Below, piece after piece: positions 34,547 through 43,840 of a DNA stretch of 64,000 nucleotides. Origin of the DNA: an uncultured Muribaculaceae bacterium (GTDB lineage: Bacteria; Bacteroidota; Bacteroidia; Bacteroidales; Muribaculaceae); the NCBI GenBank assembly GCA_947625935.1, contig CANQQE010000004.1:62001-126000 (forward strand). Direction: 5' to 3'. Every line of letters starts with the position of its first letter. The stretch's first letter is position 1. The notes beneath the pieces are model-generated. The model ran no database searches. It was not told the origin of the DNA and worked only from the letters and a program-made list of their open reading frames with translations. The position numbers and the translations under genes were made by a program.

Positions 34547-37500
34547 TCATTTTCCTGTGACGGCTATACGCTTGGTCGTGGTCTCATATTGTTCTCCGTC
34601 GGTGGTAATCGAAGCCCTGTAAAGGTAGATGCCGCGCGGCACGCGGTGTCCCCCCTTGTCGCGGAGATCCCATCTTACGGGTGCTGACTTGAACATATCG
34701 CTGCGGCCTGTTGCCGACGACGACCACACCTCGGCTCCGAGCAGGTTGTAGACGCTGATTGTCACCGTAGCCTTGGCTTCGGGACGGTCGTGTGAGATGT
34801 AGAAGTTAGCTTCGACCGAAGCGGGGTTGGCATCGGAATATACATCATAGATTTTCGGTGCCAGTTCGTTGTCGACAGTGAACTCTATCGTGCTCTCGGC
34901 GAAGTTGCCTGCTGTGTCCCATACTCTGAGTTTAAGTGTATGGTATCCGGGTTGCAGGCTCTCCATCTGATAGGCTATGTCGCCTTCTCTCTGTGATTCG
35001 CCGCTGACGGTGAAGAAGCTCGACACATCGGTTAAAGTCGTCGATTCGTCGAGATAGAGGGTCATCTGGTGTCCTATTCCGGAGGTAGAAATGTTGATAG
35101 CGCGGTTATCGGAAATCTTGGCCAGTACCATGGGGGTCGTGTTGACCTTGTCGCCCGAGCGGAACGATGAGTGGTTCAGGTAGAAGCTCTCGATAACAGG
35201 GGGGTCGGTATCGGGCACTGCATTGTCGTCGCTGCCGTAGGCATACACGCCTCGTTCGCATCCGAGGGCTGCGTTTCCATTGTCGGCGGTAGCGACCATA
35301 TTGATGGCCGCGGGGCGGTAGTTGTCCTCTATTTCAGAAGGCATTATGATGTTGAAGCTGAACCGTCCCCCGGTTACAGTGCCGTTGGTGGTGAGAAGTT
35401 TGTTGCCTTGTTCGTCGTAGACAATCGAACTTCCGTCATTTCCGTTGCCGAATGTGGTCACACTGCGTTCGGCGTCATAGAGCGTCAGGGCCAATGTGCC
35501 GTTGAAGTCGGTCAGAACGGCGTCGCCGGCGGGGTTGTAGATAGCCCCCTCAACAGTGACTTCTTGCCGTGCCATCAGTGATGGCGGATTTTCAGGGTCA
35601 AGTTCCACTCCGTTGATTTTGTGCAGCTTGACTATGTTGGACGGGGCGGTGAGTCTCATAGCCGGGTCGCCCATCAGCACATAGCGCAGTTTATTGGAAC
35701 TTGCTGACTTTTCGCCGAGTCTTGTCACGCCGTTTTCGGTGACGAGTGGACGCATATCGTTTTTGGCGTTGCGGTATATTTCGCCGAGAGTGGGAAGTTG
35801 TCCGTCACTGCCCCTGCGGAACATATAGCGGCCTATGGCAAGCGACAATATGCCGTTGTCGGAGATATACACCGGGCGGGTCGCGCTGATTGCGGCAATG
35901 ACGCCGCCGGAGTTGTTGTGGAACATAACCTCGGCTCCCGATTCCGACGAGCGGTCCCAACGGAGAAAGTCGCAGGTTGAGGCGAACAGCACCGGGTAGC
36001 GGCGCAGATAAAGATTATCTATGTCGTCCATCGTCAGGAATTTCTCATGGGTCCAGCCGTGGTCGCTGGCATGGCCGATGTAGTTCCACCACATGGTTCC
36101 CTCGTTGAGTAGTTTGAACATCCGCTCGCGGGCGTCGGGATAACCATCGGCCGTGCGGCGGTATGCGTCGATATATACTTTGTCGATAAAGAAGTTGTCG
36201 GTTCCTTCGGTGGTTTTGGCCATCCATGTGAGCATATTTTCCGATTGGGTCATATGTACCCCGAAGTCCTGGTCATCGGCCACCATCATAACGTGGTTGC
36301 GCCATTCGCCTACGGGCATCGACTCGTTGTAGGCCAACAGCTTGTCGACAAGCTCCCGGGCGTTTTCGGCTGATTTTGCCGGGATGCGTCCTACGGCGAT
36401 ACAAAGATAATCGGAGGATGTCGACGAGCCCGAGCCGTCGCGGAGAAAGGCGAAGATGTCGTCGGTGGTGTACGAGGAGTTGTCGTCGGCGCCTGTGTCG
36501 GTTTGCCAGATGGGCATTGTGGGGTAGCTGAGCCTTTTTATCTCGGGGGTGATGCGGCGGTTGTCAAATACCCCGCGCCCCATGAACAGCGCGTATCGCA
36601 GGGGTTTCCCGGCGATGTTGCCGCGGTCCCAGTACATTTTCAGCAGCTTGCGGAATCCGTTGACGTCGGGCACGCCTGATGAAAATTCGTTAAACACTGT
36701 TTCCTGATTGACTACTATCACATCCATTCCGTCGGTCTGTCGGTGATAGTCGGCTATGCGTTGCGCCTGTGACTCCCAGTCGCGCAGGGTAAAGATTACC
36801 ATGTCGGGGGCTTCGGTGGCATGTAGGTCCTGGTTGGCCACGTTGCCGACGAGCAGGGGCGACGGGTAGGTGGCTGATTCGTCCCATGCCACATAGCTGC
36901 GCGAGCCGGTGTATTGATTGATGCAGTTGACGGCGTTGCCGTTGGCGGTGGTGGCGAGCTGGCTGATTTCGAGTGGTTTGGTCACATCCCATACGCGGGT
37001 GGCGGCGGTTGCTCCGTCAAGGGTGAAAGAGGGGGTGCGCAGAGTGAACTCCAGTTTGCCGTCGCGCAATTTCAGGGCGCGGGTGTAATTGACGGCTATG
37101 AAATCGAGACGCGCCATGATTACCGATGATGCCGGGGAGGAATGGGTGAGTCCGAGCGACAATCTGTTGCCGTTCATATCAAACTCCTTGCGCAGCGTGA
37201 CATCGGAACCGTGGACGTATGACGATGAGATATCGCATCCTCTGATGTCGTCTTCGTAGGTTTGCGTCAGCGGTGTTCCGTTGACTGTGTAGAGCATCTT
37301 CGACGGATTTTTGGTCTTGGAGAAGAAGTTGACCTGGGTCCACACCTTAGTTCCCTCGACACGGTCGGGGAGGTCGAAGTTGAAGGTGTTGGACGGGGTG
37401 TAGCGAAAATCCTCGCCGACGAGGTAGTGCCCTGTGGTGCCTGGCGACACCTCGTTTACTTCGTGAAATGTGCGGCTGGTAAAAGAGGTGGCCGGCTCAG

Positions 37501-37993
37501 CCGATGATACTCCGGCCGATATCACGGGAATGTCGCTCGGCTCTGTCTCCCGATCGCTTAGAAAGTAGTAGCCGAGTGAGGAAAATGGGTTCTGGGTCGG
37601 AATGTAGCGGGTGGTCTGCACGGAGACCCATTTGATTGGGCCTTGGGCATAGAAAAACAGTCCGCGTGAAGTCTTGACGCTTTGCACCTGCGGCAGGTCA
37701 TCGATATAGTTTGATAGAGTGAGCGCATCGGGTATGCGCTGGCCGCCGTAGCCGTAGACCTTGACTTTCGACGGGTCTGAAAACCCCCACGACCGCAGTT
37801 GGGAATCGGAAATCATATGTATGCCGGTTTCGGCTACGCTGATTTTAACCCACTTGCCGCTGCTCAACACCGACGAGGAGGCATATGTGTCGAGTTTGAA
37901 AGCTGATGCGTCGAGACAGCCCAGCAGCAGAGCCGACACTGCGACGGCGCACAGATATATCTTTTGAATAATGATGTTGCGTTTAAGATTCAT
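34547..37993 (-). CDS. PorU-like C25 cysteine protease (T9SS sortase candidate 2)
   Basis: A 1,148-residue exported C25 protease of the same architecture as the neighbour at 29.7 kb. The start MNLKRNIIIQKIYLCAVAV was chosen because a signal peptide begins here; a longer reading adds unrelated sequence. The peptide ends near SALLLGCLDASA, a possible lipobox or SPase I site. The catalytic His641 (IGHASDHGW) and Cys674 (STCDFLR) are spaced 33 residues apart as in the other copy. The C-terminus resembles a FlgD-type Ig domain (VYNLLGAEVWSSS, then PRGIYLYRAS). Which of the two is the functional PorU cannot be decided from the sequence. Confidence 0.86.
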   Translation of the reverse strand: MNLKRNIIIQKIYLCAVAVSALLLGCLDASAFKLDTYASSSVLSSGKWVKISVAETGIHMISDSQLRSWGFSDPSKVKVYGYGGQRIPDALTLSNYIDDLPQVQSVKTSRGLFFYAQGPIKWVSVQTTRYIPTQNPFSSLGYYFLSDRETEPSDIPVISAGVSSAEPATSFTSRTFHEVNEVSPGTTGHYLVGEDFRYTPSNTFNFDLPDRVEGTKVWTQVNFFSKTKNPSKMLYTVNGTPLTQTYEDDIRGCDISSSYVHGSDVTLRKEFDMNGNRLSLGLTHSSPASSVIMARLDFIAVNYTRALKLRDGKLEFTLRTPSFTLDGATAATRVWDVTKPLEISQLATTANGNAVNCINQYTGSRSYVAWDESATYPSPLLVGNVANQDLHATEAPDMVIFTLRDWESQAQRIADYHRQTDGMDVIVVNQETVFNEFSSGVPDVNGFRKLLKMYWDRGNIAGKPLRYALFMGRGVFDNRRITPEIKRLSYPTMPIWQTDTGADDNSSYTTDDIFAFLRDGSGSSTSSDYLCIAVGRIPAKSAENARELVDKLLAYNESMPVGEWRNHVMMVADDQDFGVHMTQSENMLTWMAKTTEGTDNFFIDKVYIDAYRRTADGYPDARERMFKLLNEGTMWWNYIGHASDHGWTHEKFLTMDDIDNLYLRRYPVLFASTCDFLRWDRSSESGAEVMFHNNSGGVIAAISATRPVYISDNGILSLAIGRYMFRRGSDGQLPTLGEIYRNAKNDMRPLVTENGVTRLGEKSASSNKLRYVLMGDPAMRLTAPSNIVKLHKINGVELDPENPPSLMARQEVTVEGAIYNPAGDAVLTDFNGTLALTLYDAERSVTTFGNGNDGSSIVYDEQGNKLLTTNGTVTGGRFSFNIIMPSEIEDNYRPAAINMVATADNGNAALGCERGVYAYGSDDNAVPDTDPPVIESFYLNHSSFRSGDKVNTTPMVLAKISDNRAINISTSGIGHQMTLYLDESTTLTDVSSFFTVSGESQREGDIAYQMESLQPGYHTLKLRVWDTAGNFAESTIEFTVDNELAPKIYDVYSDANPASVEANFYISHDRPEAKATVTISVYNLLGAEVWSSSATGRSDMFKSAPVRWDLRDKGGHRVPRGIYLYRASITTDGEQYETTTKRIAVTGK

Positions 37994-38069
37994 TGCATTG
38001 TGTCCTAAAAATAGAAATGCGGGTGTGTCAGTGCATATTACCGCTACCACTAATAACGTGAAATGTCGT

Positions 38070-38807
38070 CTAATATTGTGTCGCCGGGCGGTGTGCGGCG
38101 ACCCACATATTAAATTCGTCGTCGGTGCCGGCAAACGCGTTCAGATCTACTTTCCCGACGAGTCCGCGCAAGTCCCCTTTGTGGGTGTATTGCCAAAGTT
38201 TCCAGTCGGCTTCGACAGGCGGATCAGAGAAAGAGCATATCCACAGTGGAAGGTCGTCGAAACGTCCTTCGATGAAGCGTGTGTGGCCGTCCTTGTTGGT
38301 ATAGAGCATCACCGGGTAGCCGGCTGATTTCAGATGGCCGATCATTGCTGAAAGTTCGGTGGTGATGTCGGAGGTGGGTCTGACGTAAGGGTTTCCCCAT
38401 TCTTCGATGTCGATAATCAGCGGGAAGTCAAGTTCGCGCCCCCTCACGGAGTTCAGCATATTTATGGCTTGCATATGCCCGGGGGTCTCGAATCGGAAGA
38501 AGTGGTAGGCCCCTATCTTCAGGCCCGACATACGCGCTTTGCGATAGTTGGTGTGGAACGACGGGTCTTTGAAGGTTGAGCCTTCGGTCGCTTTGATGAG
38601 GGCGAATCTGATGCCCTGGCTGCGCAAGGTGTCAAAATCTATCTCGCCGTTGTGGGACGAGACATCCACCCCTTTGACCGGGAGATCGGGATTAAGAGGC
38701 GTTATGGAGGTTTTTGCGGTCATCGACAAAATCAGTCCTACGATAGCCCCGGCGGTCAGGACGGTGACAATCGTGAACTTGATGGCTGTGTAGGTCGATT
38801 TCTTCAC
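38070..38807 (-). CDS. Glycoside hydrolase family 25 lysozyme
   Basis: A 245-residue GH25 muramidase. An N-terminal transmembrane or signal segment (FTIVTVLTAGAIVGLIL) is followed by the domain start KGVDVSSHNGEIDF and the catalytic acidic pair in FPLIIDIEEWG, plus the AYHFFRFE segment. The family cleaves the MurNAc-GlcNAc bond of peptidoglycan. Attachment to the inner membrane or periplasmic release both fit. It lies 25 bases downstream of dnaX on the same strand and probably shares its transcript; no lysis partner is present. Confidence 0.92.
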   Translation of the reverse strand: MKKSTYTAIKFTIVTVLTAGAIVGLILSMTAKTSITPLNPDLPVKGVDVSSHNGEIDFDTLRSQGIRFALIKATEGSTFKDPSFHTNYRKARMSGLKIGAYHFFRFETPGHMQAINMLNSVRGRELDFPLIIDIEEWGNPYVRPTSDITTELSAMIGHLKSAGYPVMLYTNKDGHTRFIEGRFDDLPLWICSFSDPPVEADWKLWQYTHKGDLRGLVGKVDLNAFAGTDDEFNMWVAAHRPATQY

Positions 38808-38831
38808 TTCTTTTTTAGACTTAACGTGGAG

Positions 38832-40598
38832 TTAGAGCAGCGATAGGTTGAGGGCGTTGACAAACTCCTTTAACGCCGGGGTCTGAAGCATATGAGCCAG
38901 CACCTCGCGCTCGTTCCATGTATGGGGGCTTGGCGCCCCGTCGTTGACCGATATGCTGAACGTGACCGATGAATTAGACACCTTGTTGCGGCAATGGGCG
39001 GTGATGTCGTGCATGAACTTGTTTAAAAGCTCTGCCTGTATGTCGGTCTCGACCATAACGTTGTAGCTGCCTGCGCCTGTCGACACCGGCTCGGCGGAAC
39101 GCATGGTGTTTATCAGTATCTTTTCTGTTGGATGGGTGTCGGCGAATGAGTGCCAGGCAGCTCTGAGGTCATTGTCGGTGAACGGATTTGACATCACAGA
39201 CTCGGGCTGGTTGTCTGAGCCGGCTGCGGATCCGTCGGTTGAGGCTTTCGCCCCTTTGAGCGACAGTTTGGGGCCGCGCGACAGTGATGCGTGACGGCGC
39301 GGTGACGCGCTTGGCGACTGACCGATGGGGGCGGGCGTTTTCGGTGCGGTCGCTATAGCTTCTGCGGCGGTATGCTCAGGCCGTGTGGCGGTGGAAGCGG
39401 GGGTAGTGGCCGTCTGGGGCGCGGTTACGGCTGCCTGGACGGTTTGTGTCGCGGCGATTGGTTTCAGTTGCCCCTCTCCGTCGCCGCTACAGTTGGGGGA
39501 GGGGCTGAGTAGTTGGCACAGTTTTATGAGCAGAAGCTCGACAAGGAAGTTCTTGTTGGAGGCGGTGCGGTAGTTGAGGTCTGCGCTGTTACACAGGCTC
39601 ATGGCCGAGTAGAAAAACTGTGGAGTGCATTTTGCGGCTTGTGCGGCGAGTGTGGCTTTTGTTTCTTCGTCATAATCGAGCAGCGACATTGTAGCCGGGT
39701 TGAGCGATACCATCAGGTCGCGCATATATCCGCCGAGGCCGTTGATGAAGAAGTGAGCGTCAAAGCCGTTGTCGCGCACCTCTTTGTAGATGAGCAGCGC
39801 ACCCGGCACGTCGCCGGCGGCGAAGCAGTCGACGAGTCGTGAATAGTAGGCCGAGTCGAGCACGTTTAGGTTGTCGATGGTAGAGCGGTAGGTGATGTTG
39901 CCTCTTGACGATGCGGCCACCTGGTCGAAAATCGACAGGGCGTCGCGCATGGCACCGTCGGCTTTGGATGCTATCACTCTCAGAGCCTGGCGTTCGGCGG
40001 TGTATCCCTCCTCGCGTGCCACATATTCAAGGTGGTCCACCATGTCGGCGATTGTGATGCGGTTGAAGTCGTAAATCTGACACCGCGACATGATGGTAGG
40101 TATGATTTTGTGCTTCTCGGTAGTGGCGAGGATGAACACTGCATATGACGGGGGTTCCTCAAGGGTCTTGAGAAACGCGTTGAACGCCTGTGTACTGAGC
40201 ATATGCACCTCGTCGATGATGAACACGCGGTAGCGTCCCGTCGACGGGGGCACAAGCACTTGTTCGATAAGCGAGCGCATATCGTCGACACCGTTGTTGG
40301 AGGCGGCGTCAAGCTCGATGATGTTCAGCGAGCGTCCTTCGTTGAAGGCCCGGCATGAGTCGCACTCGTTGCATGGGTCACCGTCGGGCGTGGGGTGCTC
40401 ACAGTTGATTGTTTTGGCGAATATGCGGGCGCATGACGTCTTCCCGACCCCCCGAGACCCGCAAAAGAGATAGGCGTGGGCCAACCGGTCGGTAGCGATA
40501 GCGTTTTTCAGCGTCGCTGTCAGGGCTTTCTGGCCCACGACCGAGTTGAATGTCGACGGGCGGTATTTGCGCGCCGATACTATGTAGTTAGAGCTCAT
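38832..40598 (-). CDS. dnaX: DNA polymerase III gamma/tau subunit
   Basis: A 588-residue clamp-loader ATPase. The start MSSNYIVSARKYRPSTF was chosen because it is the standard N-terminus and the promoter repeat ends just before it. It has Walker A GSRGVGKTS, a four-cysteine zinc module (CEHPTPDGDPCNECDSC), Walker B/sensor segment IDEVHMLS, and a tau-type C-terminal region. I did not look for a programmed frameshift. Two promoter-bearing repeat units lie just upstream; the nearer one would give a leader of about 13 bases. Confidence 0.95.
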   Translation of the reverse strand: MSSNYIVSARKYRPSTFNSVVGQKALTATLKNAIATDRLAHAYLFCGSRGVGKTSCARIFAKTINCEHPTPDGDPCNECDSCRAFNEGRSLNIIELDAASNNGVDDMRSLIEQVLVPPSTGRYRVFIIDEVHMLSTQAFNAFLKTLEEPPSYAVFILATTEKHKIIPTIMSRCQIYDFNRITIADMVDHLEYVAREEGYTAERQALRVIASKADGAMRDALSIFDQVAASSRGNITYRSTIDNLNVLDSAYYSRLVDCFAAGDVPGALLIYKEVRDNGFDAHFFINGLGGYMRDLMVSLNPATMSLLDYDEETKATLAAQAAKCTPQFFYSAMSLCNSADLNYRTASNKNFLVELLLIKLCQLLSPSPNCSGDGEGQLKPIAATQTVQAAVTAPQTATTPASTATRPEHTAAEAIATAPKTPAPIGQSPSASPRRHASLSRGPKLSLKGAKASTDGSAAGSDNQPESVMSNPFTDNDLRAAWHSFADTHPTEKILINTMRSAEPVSTGAGSYNVMVETDIQAELLNKFMHDITAHCRNKVSNSSVTFSISVNDGAPSPHTWNEREVLAHMLQTPALKEFVNALNLSLL

Positions 40599-40617
40599 CA
40601 GGTTGTCACTTTTCCCA

Positions 40618-40752
40618 CAAAGATACGAATAAGCGAGGGCAAAGCCAAATTTATTTGAGATTTGCCGAGCGGAAGTATCTAAGGCTTCGGCCAAAGATAC
40701 GAATAAGCGGGGGCAAAGCCAAATTTATTTGAGATTTGCCGAGCGGAAGTAT
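40618..40752 (-). repeat. Two tandem copies of a promoter-bearing 61-base repeat before dnaX
   Basis: Units at 40618-40678 and 40692-40752 differ at one position (A versus G) and have a 74-base period. Each begins CAAAGATACGAATAAGCG and ends AGCGGAAGTAT on the plus strand. Read on the minus strand, each holds TTTG, 20 bases, TATCTTTG, a consensus promoter pointing toward dnaX. A third, diverged copy lies before the AAA ATPase gene at 7.5 kb. A short partial copy (CCAAAGAT) follows the second unit near 40.76 kb. The repeats also contain a GGCAAA / TTTGCC dyad. Confidence 0.85.
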
Positions 40753-40813
40753 TTGTGGCTCACGCCAAAGATTGCGAAATCCTGTGGTGTTGCCAACCGA
40801 TGACGATGAAATA

Positions 40814-41923
40814 TCAGTTTATCAGCGGTGCGAGGATGGGAACAAGTTTATCGGCGTAGTGGCGGAAACCAAGGTCGGTCAGGTGTATGCCGTCGACGGT
40901 GCCGTCGTCTTCCGCGCCGTCGAGACCCTCTGACGTGACATAGTAGAGGTTAGCGGGGTTCTCGGCCTTCAGACGTTCGTAGTTGCGACGGAATGCGGCG
41001 TTTTTGCGAGGCAGGTAGTTACCCATCGAAGCGTCATAGCGGGCGTAAGGGTAGATAGGGCCTTCGAGCATCACTATGGGTACGTCGGGGCGTGCTTTGC
41101 GCAGTGTGTTGATGAACCCGTAGGTCAGAGTGTCACACATCATTTCGGTGCAGTTGGGCACCGGGTCGATGAGAAACAGGTCGGCGTCCTTGATTTGGGC
41201 CATCGCGCGGGCCATGCAGTTGTCCATCTTACCCTCGCCGCTGATGCCTATGTTCACGACCTCGCAGTTAAGCTCGCGGCTTATGATGTTGGTTGCCGCC
41301 ATACCGGTGCGCGACGCGCAGCCTCCTTGCAGTATGCTCGTGCCGTATGCCACTATTTTCTTGTCGTCGCGTATGAGCCGCGGGTTGCCCGGGGTGATCA
41401 CCGCCCCGCTGTCTACCGCTACCCAGAGGTCTTGCACACCGTCATAGAGAGGAAAGTAAATCATAAATTCTTTCATCGCGGTGTCAAGATGTTCCACATA
41501 GATTTTTTCGCACATTTTCAATGAGTCAGCTTTGGGGCGGTTGGTGTTGACGTGCCGCCACGCCGAGTCACCCTCGTGGATGTAGAGGTCGGTGCCCTTG
41601 AGGCCGGTGTCGGCCATATGGAGCATATGGGTGTCCCAAAGCAGTTTGTATTTGACGCCGATGCGGGAGGAGTTGGTCGCGAAGCGCACTGCGATTCCTG
41701 CGCTGCACTGGGCTCGTTCCCACAGTTCTTTGCGCACGCTGTCGCGCAGATAAGCCGGGATGCGGGTGTATTTGCCGAGGGTGTTGTCCCATCCCTTGTT
41801 GATGACGCGCAGTTCTTGAGCATCGACATATTTCAACGGCTTTTCAACCGGGGCAGCGGCCAAAGCCGCCGAAACGCACATTGCGGCTGCCGTTGCCGCC
41901 AAAATTCTTTTCAAGGTTTTCAT
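40814..41923 (-). CDS. SGNH/GDSL-family hydrolase with GxDLY domain
   Basis: A 369-residue exported esterase-like protein. A signal peptide (ILAATAAAMCVSAALAAAP) is followed by a beta-sandwich with the GTDLY motif typical of the GxDLY domain, then an SGNH domain with the nucleophile loop YGTSILQGG, the oxyanion-type NIGISGEGKMD, and a C-terminal DGIHLTDLGFRHYADKL holding the Asp/His pair. The start was placed at the signal peptide. Bacteroidota members of this pair often remove acyl groups from glycans; the substrate is unknown. It faces the dnaX promoter region and precedes a separate plus-strand gene cluster. Confidence 0.87.
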   Translation of the reverse strand: MKTLKRILAATAAAMCVSAALAAAPVEKPLKYVDAQELRVINKGWDNTLGKYTRIPAYLRDSVRKELWERAQCSAGIAVRFATNSSRIGVKYKLLWDTHMLHMADTGLKGTDLYIHEGDSAWRHVNTNRPKADSLKMCEKIYVEHLDTAMKEFMIYFPLYDGVQDLWVAVDSGAVITPGNPRLIRDDKKIVAYGTSILQGGCASRTGMAATNIISRELNCEVVNIGISGEGKMDNCMARAMAQIKDADLFLIDPVPNCTEMMCDTLTYGFINTLRKARPDVPIVMLEGPIYPYARYDASMGNYLPRKNAAFRRNYERLKAENPANLYYVTSEGLDGAEDDGTVDGIHLTDLGFRHYADKLVPILAPLIN

Positions 41924-41953
41924 GGATGAATGGTTGTTAGTTGCTTTATCTCG

Positions 41954-41961
41954 CAAAGTTA
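41954..41961 (-). promoter_or_regulatory. -7 box upstream of the SGNH hydrolase
   Basis: TAACTTTG on the minus strand, about 30 bases before the ATG; no good -33 box at the usual spacing. Confidence 0.45.
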
Positions 41962-42116
41962 ACGAAAAATTCCGTAACTCCGCACTGTTACCACGCCCCA
42001 GACTGATATTGTTTTAAAGATTAAGTGGTTGCTTTTATGTCATAGAAAATGGAAAATAGGTGTAAAAGGGCTAAATAAGTGGAGCTACGGAACAGCGATG
42101 AATGACCGGGATGACG

Positions 42117-42124
42117 TAATTTTG
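42117..42124 (+). promoter_or_regulatory. -7 box upstream of the phosphoesterase gene
   Basis: TAATTTTG on the plus strand, about 28 bases before the ATG; no clear TTTG -33 box. Confidence 0.45.
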
Positions 42125-42152
42125 CATTCCAAATGAAACAAGGAGATAATAG

Positions 42153-43046
42153 ATGAAATTATTGAGGTGCGTTTTAGGTATGATGGCTGCGATGACATTG
42201 TTTGCGGCCTGCGACAATTTTGAATACCATCCTTACGCCGCCAATATCGACGGACCGACCGATATAAACCGTCGCAACATCGAGCTGATAAAGAAACGTG
42301 TTACCCGGCTGCCCCTGCGCTTCGCTTTCTTTACCGACACGCAGGGGGCATACGATGAGCTAAGGGAGGCTCTTGACCACATCAAGAGTCGGGGGGATGT
42401 CGATTTTTTGGTTCATGGCGGTGATATGACCGACTTCGGCTTGCCAAAGGAGTTCATGTGGTGTCGCGATATGATGGATGGAGTGTCGATTCCGTGGTTT
42501 GCCGTAATAGGCAATCACGACTGTCTTGGCAACGGCGAATCAACGTTCAAGTATATCTTTGGCGTTAAAAACTATTCGTTTACAGTGGCCGGAGTTCATT
42601 TTCTGTGTCTCAACACCAATGCCTTGGAATATGACTACTCGGAGCCGGTGCCCGACCTTGATTTCATGGAACGCGACGCCGCCGAGGTGGCGGCTGAGAA
42701 TGCCACAACTCCGGGTGCGGTGACCCACACTGTGGCGATTATGCACTCGCGCCCCTACGACGAGCAGTTCAACAATAATGTGGCAAAGCCGTTCCTTCAC
42801 TATTTGCGCGCCTTTCCGGGGATGGGCGAAGATGACGAGAAGGTTACCGGTCTATCAGTCCCCGATTATAAATGCGGGACGATGGCGAGGGGATTTTGCG
42901 TGAACGGTCATAATCATAACACTACTGTGCTGAACATCAACGATGATGGGGTGCTGTTCTACCAATGCGCCAATATGGGTAAAAGGGCATACCTGATAGT
43001 CACCGTAACCAATGACGGATATGATGTGGAAGAATGCGTTTTTTAA
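42153..43046 (+). CDS. Calcineurin-like phosphoesterase lipoprotein
   Basis: A 297-residue lipoprotein; the lipobox FAAC follows a short signal peptide (residues 8-20). The metallophosphoesterase motifs are FFTDTQG (Asp, with Gln in place of the usual His), VHGGDMTDFG, VIGNHDCLG, MHSRPY and GHNHNTT, together able to bind two metal ions. Such proteins hydrolyse phosphomonoesters or diesters in the periplasm or at the outer membrane; the substrate is unknown. The 3' end overlaps the start of the next gene, so the two are probably produced together. Confidence 0.88.
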   Translation: MKLLRCVLGMMAAMTLFAACDNFEYHPYAANIDGPTDINRRNIELIKKRVTRLPLRFAFFTDTQGAYDELREALDHIKSRGDVDFLVHGGDMTDFGLPKEFMWCRDMMDGVSIPWFAVIGNHDCLGNGESTFKYIFGVKNYSFTVAGVHFLCLNTNALEYDYSEPVPDLDFMERDAAEVAAENATTPGAVTHTVAIMHSRPYDEQFNNNVAKPFLHYLRAFPGMGEDDEKVTGLSVPDYKCGTMARGFCVNGHNHNTTVLNINDDGVLFYQCANMGKRAYLIVTVTNDGYDVEECVF

Positions 43047-43698
43047 GTCGCTGAGAGCGGTGGCGTTGGCAGCGGCTGTCTCAGCCACGGCGCAGGCGTT
43101 GGCCGTTACGGTGGAAACCGACAGTGTGAAAAAGTCTAAATATGAGCAGCGGTTGACCCGCGGCAAGGAATTTTGGCAGCGGTTGGCCCCTAATCTCTAC
43201 TCCATCCAGTTTGCGGGAGGCACGGGTATGTTTTCGGCAGGCATAGGGTGGGATTACGGTAGCAGCGACCAGTGGGAGACGCATCTCACCGTCGGGTTTC
43301 TCCCGCGGAGATATGGCAACCCCATCTACTGGACGGCGACGTTAAAGGAAAACTATATGCCGTGGAGACTCAATCTTGGACGTTCGCCATTGGAGTTGCG
43401 CCCTCTATGCGTCACCTTGGGGCTTAACTCCATTCTGCACGGCGATTTCTGGACATCGGAGCCTGACCGTTATCCCGGCGGATACTACGGCTTCTCAAGC
43501 AGAATCAGGTTTTTTCTCGGGGTTGGCCAGCGGCTGACTTTAAACATCCCTTATGAGCGGCGGCGCTTGGGTCGCCAATTGTCGGTCTATTATGAGGTGT
43601 CGACCTGCGACCTTTATGTCCGTCAGAAGATTCTCAGCGGTTCCATACCTCTCAAAGATATAATAACAATCGGCATCGGAGTCATCTATACCATCTGA
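43021..43698 (+). CDS. Small outer-membrane beta-barrel-like protein
   Basis: A 225-residue exported protein I do not assign to a named family. A basic, alanine-rich signal peptide (SLRAVALAAAVSATAQALA) leads to strand-like alternation of aromatic and polar residues with many Gly and Tyr (FSAGIGWDYGSSDQWETHL), suggesting an 8- to 10-strand barrel. The start overlaps the phosphoesterase gene by about 26 bases; ATG codons at 43012 or 43024 are also possible. The C-terminus ends in hydrophobic residues (ITIGIGVIYTI), consistent with a terminal strand. Overlap with the lipoprotein gene suggests a joint envelope role. Confidence 0.7.
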   Translation: MMWKNAFFKSLRAVALAAAVSATAQALAVTVETDSVKKSKYEQRLTRGKEFWQRLAPNLYSIQFAGGTGMFSAGIGWDYGSSDQWETHLTVGFLPRRYGNPIYWTATLKENYMPWRLNLGRSPLELRPLCVTLGLNSILHGDFWTSEPDRYPGGYYGFSSRIRFFLGVGQRLTLNIPYERRRLGRQLSVYYEVSTCDLYVRQKILSGSIPLKDIITIGIGVIYTI

Positions 43699-43840
43699 CC
43701 CGCACCCGGTTTTATTGGCCCGGTGTCAACAAAAATTTAAGTTAATCCGTTTCTTTATTGTAAATTCGCGTTTAGGTTGCCGTCAGAGTCCATTCCCGGG
43801 AGTGGCGGCGCCCGAAAGACGACTAAAAAACAATAAGGTT

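Noticed and set aside
37994-38134. N-terminal extension of the second PorU-like gene
   Set aside because: A signal peptide starts at the inner ATG and the extra residues have no export features.
38832-40598. Possible programmed frameshift in dnaX giving a shorter gamma form
   Set aside because: No obvious A-rich slippery run followed by a stem was recognised; a full scan was not possible.
40618-40752. Reading the tandem repeats before dnaX as a CRISPR array
   Set aside because: Only two units with 13 bases between them, and the repeat is 61 bases with promoter boxes; no cas genes are present.
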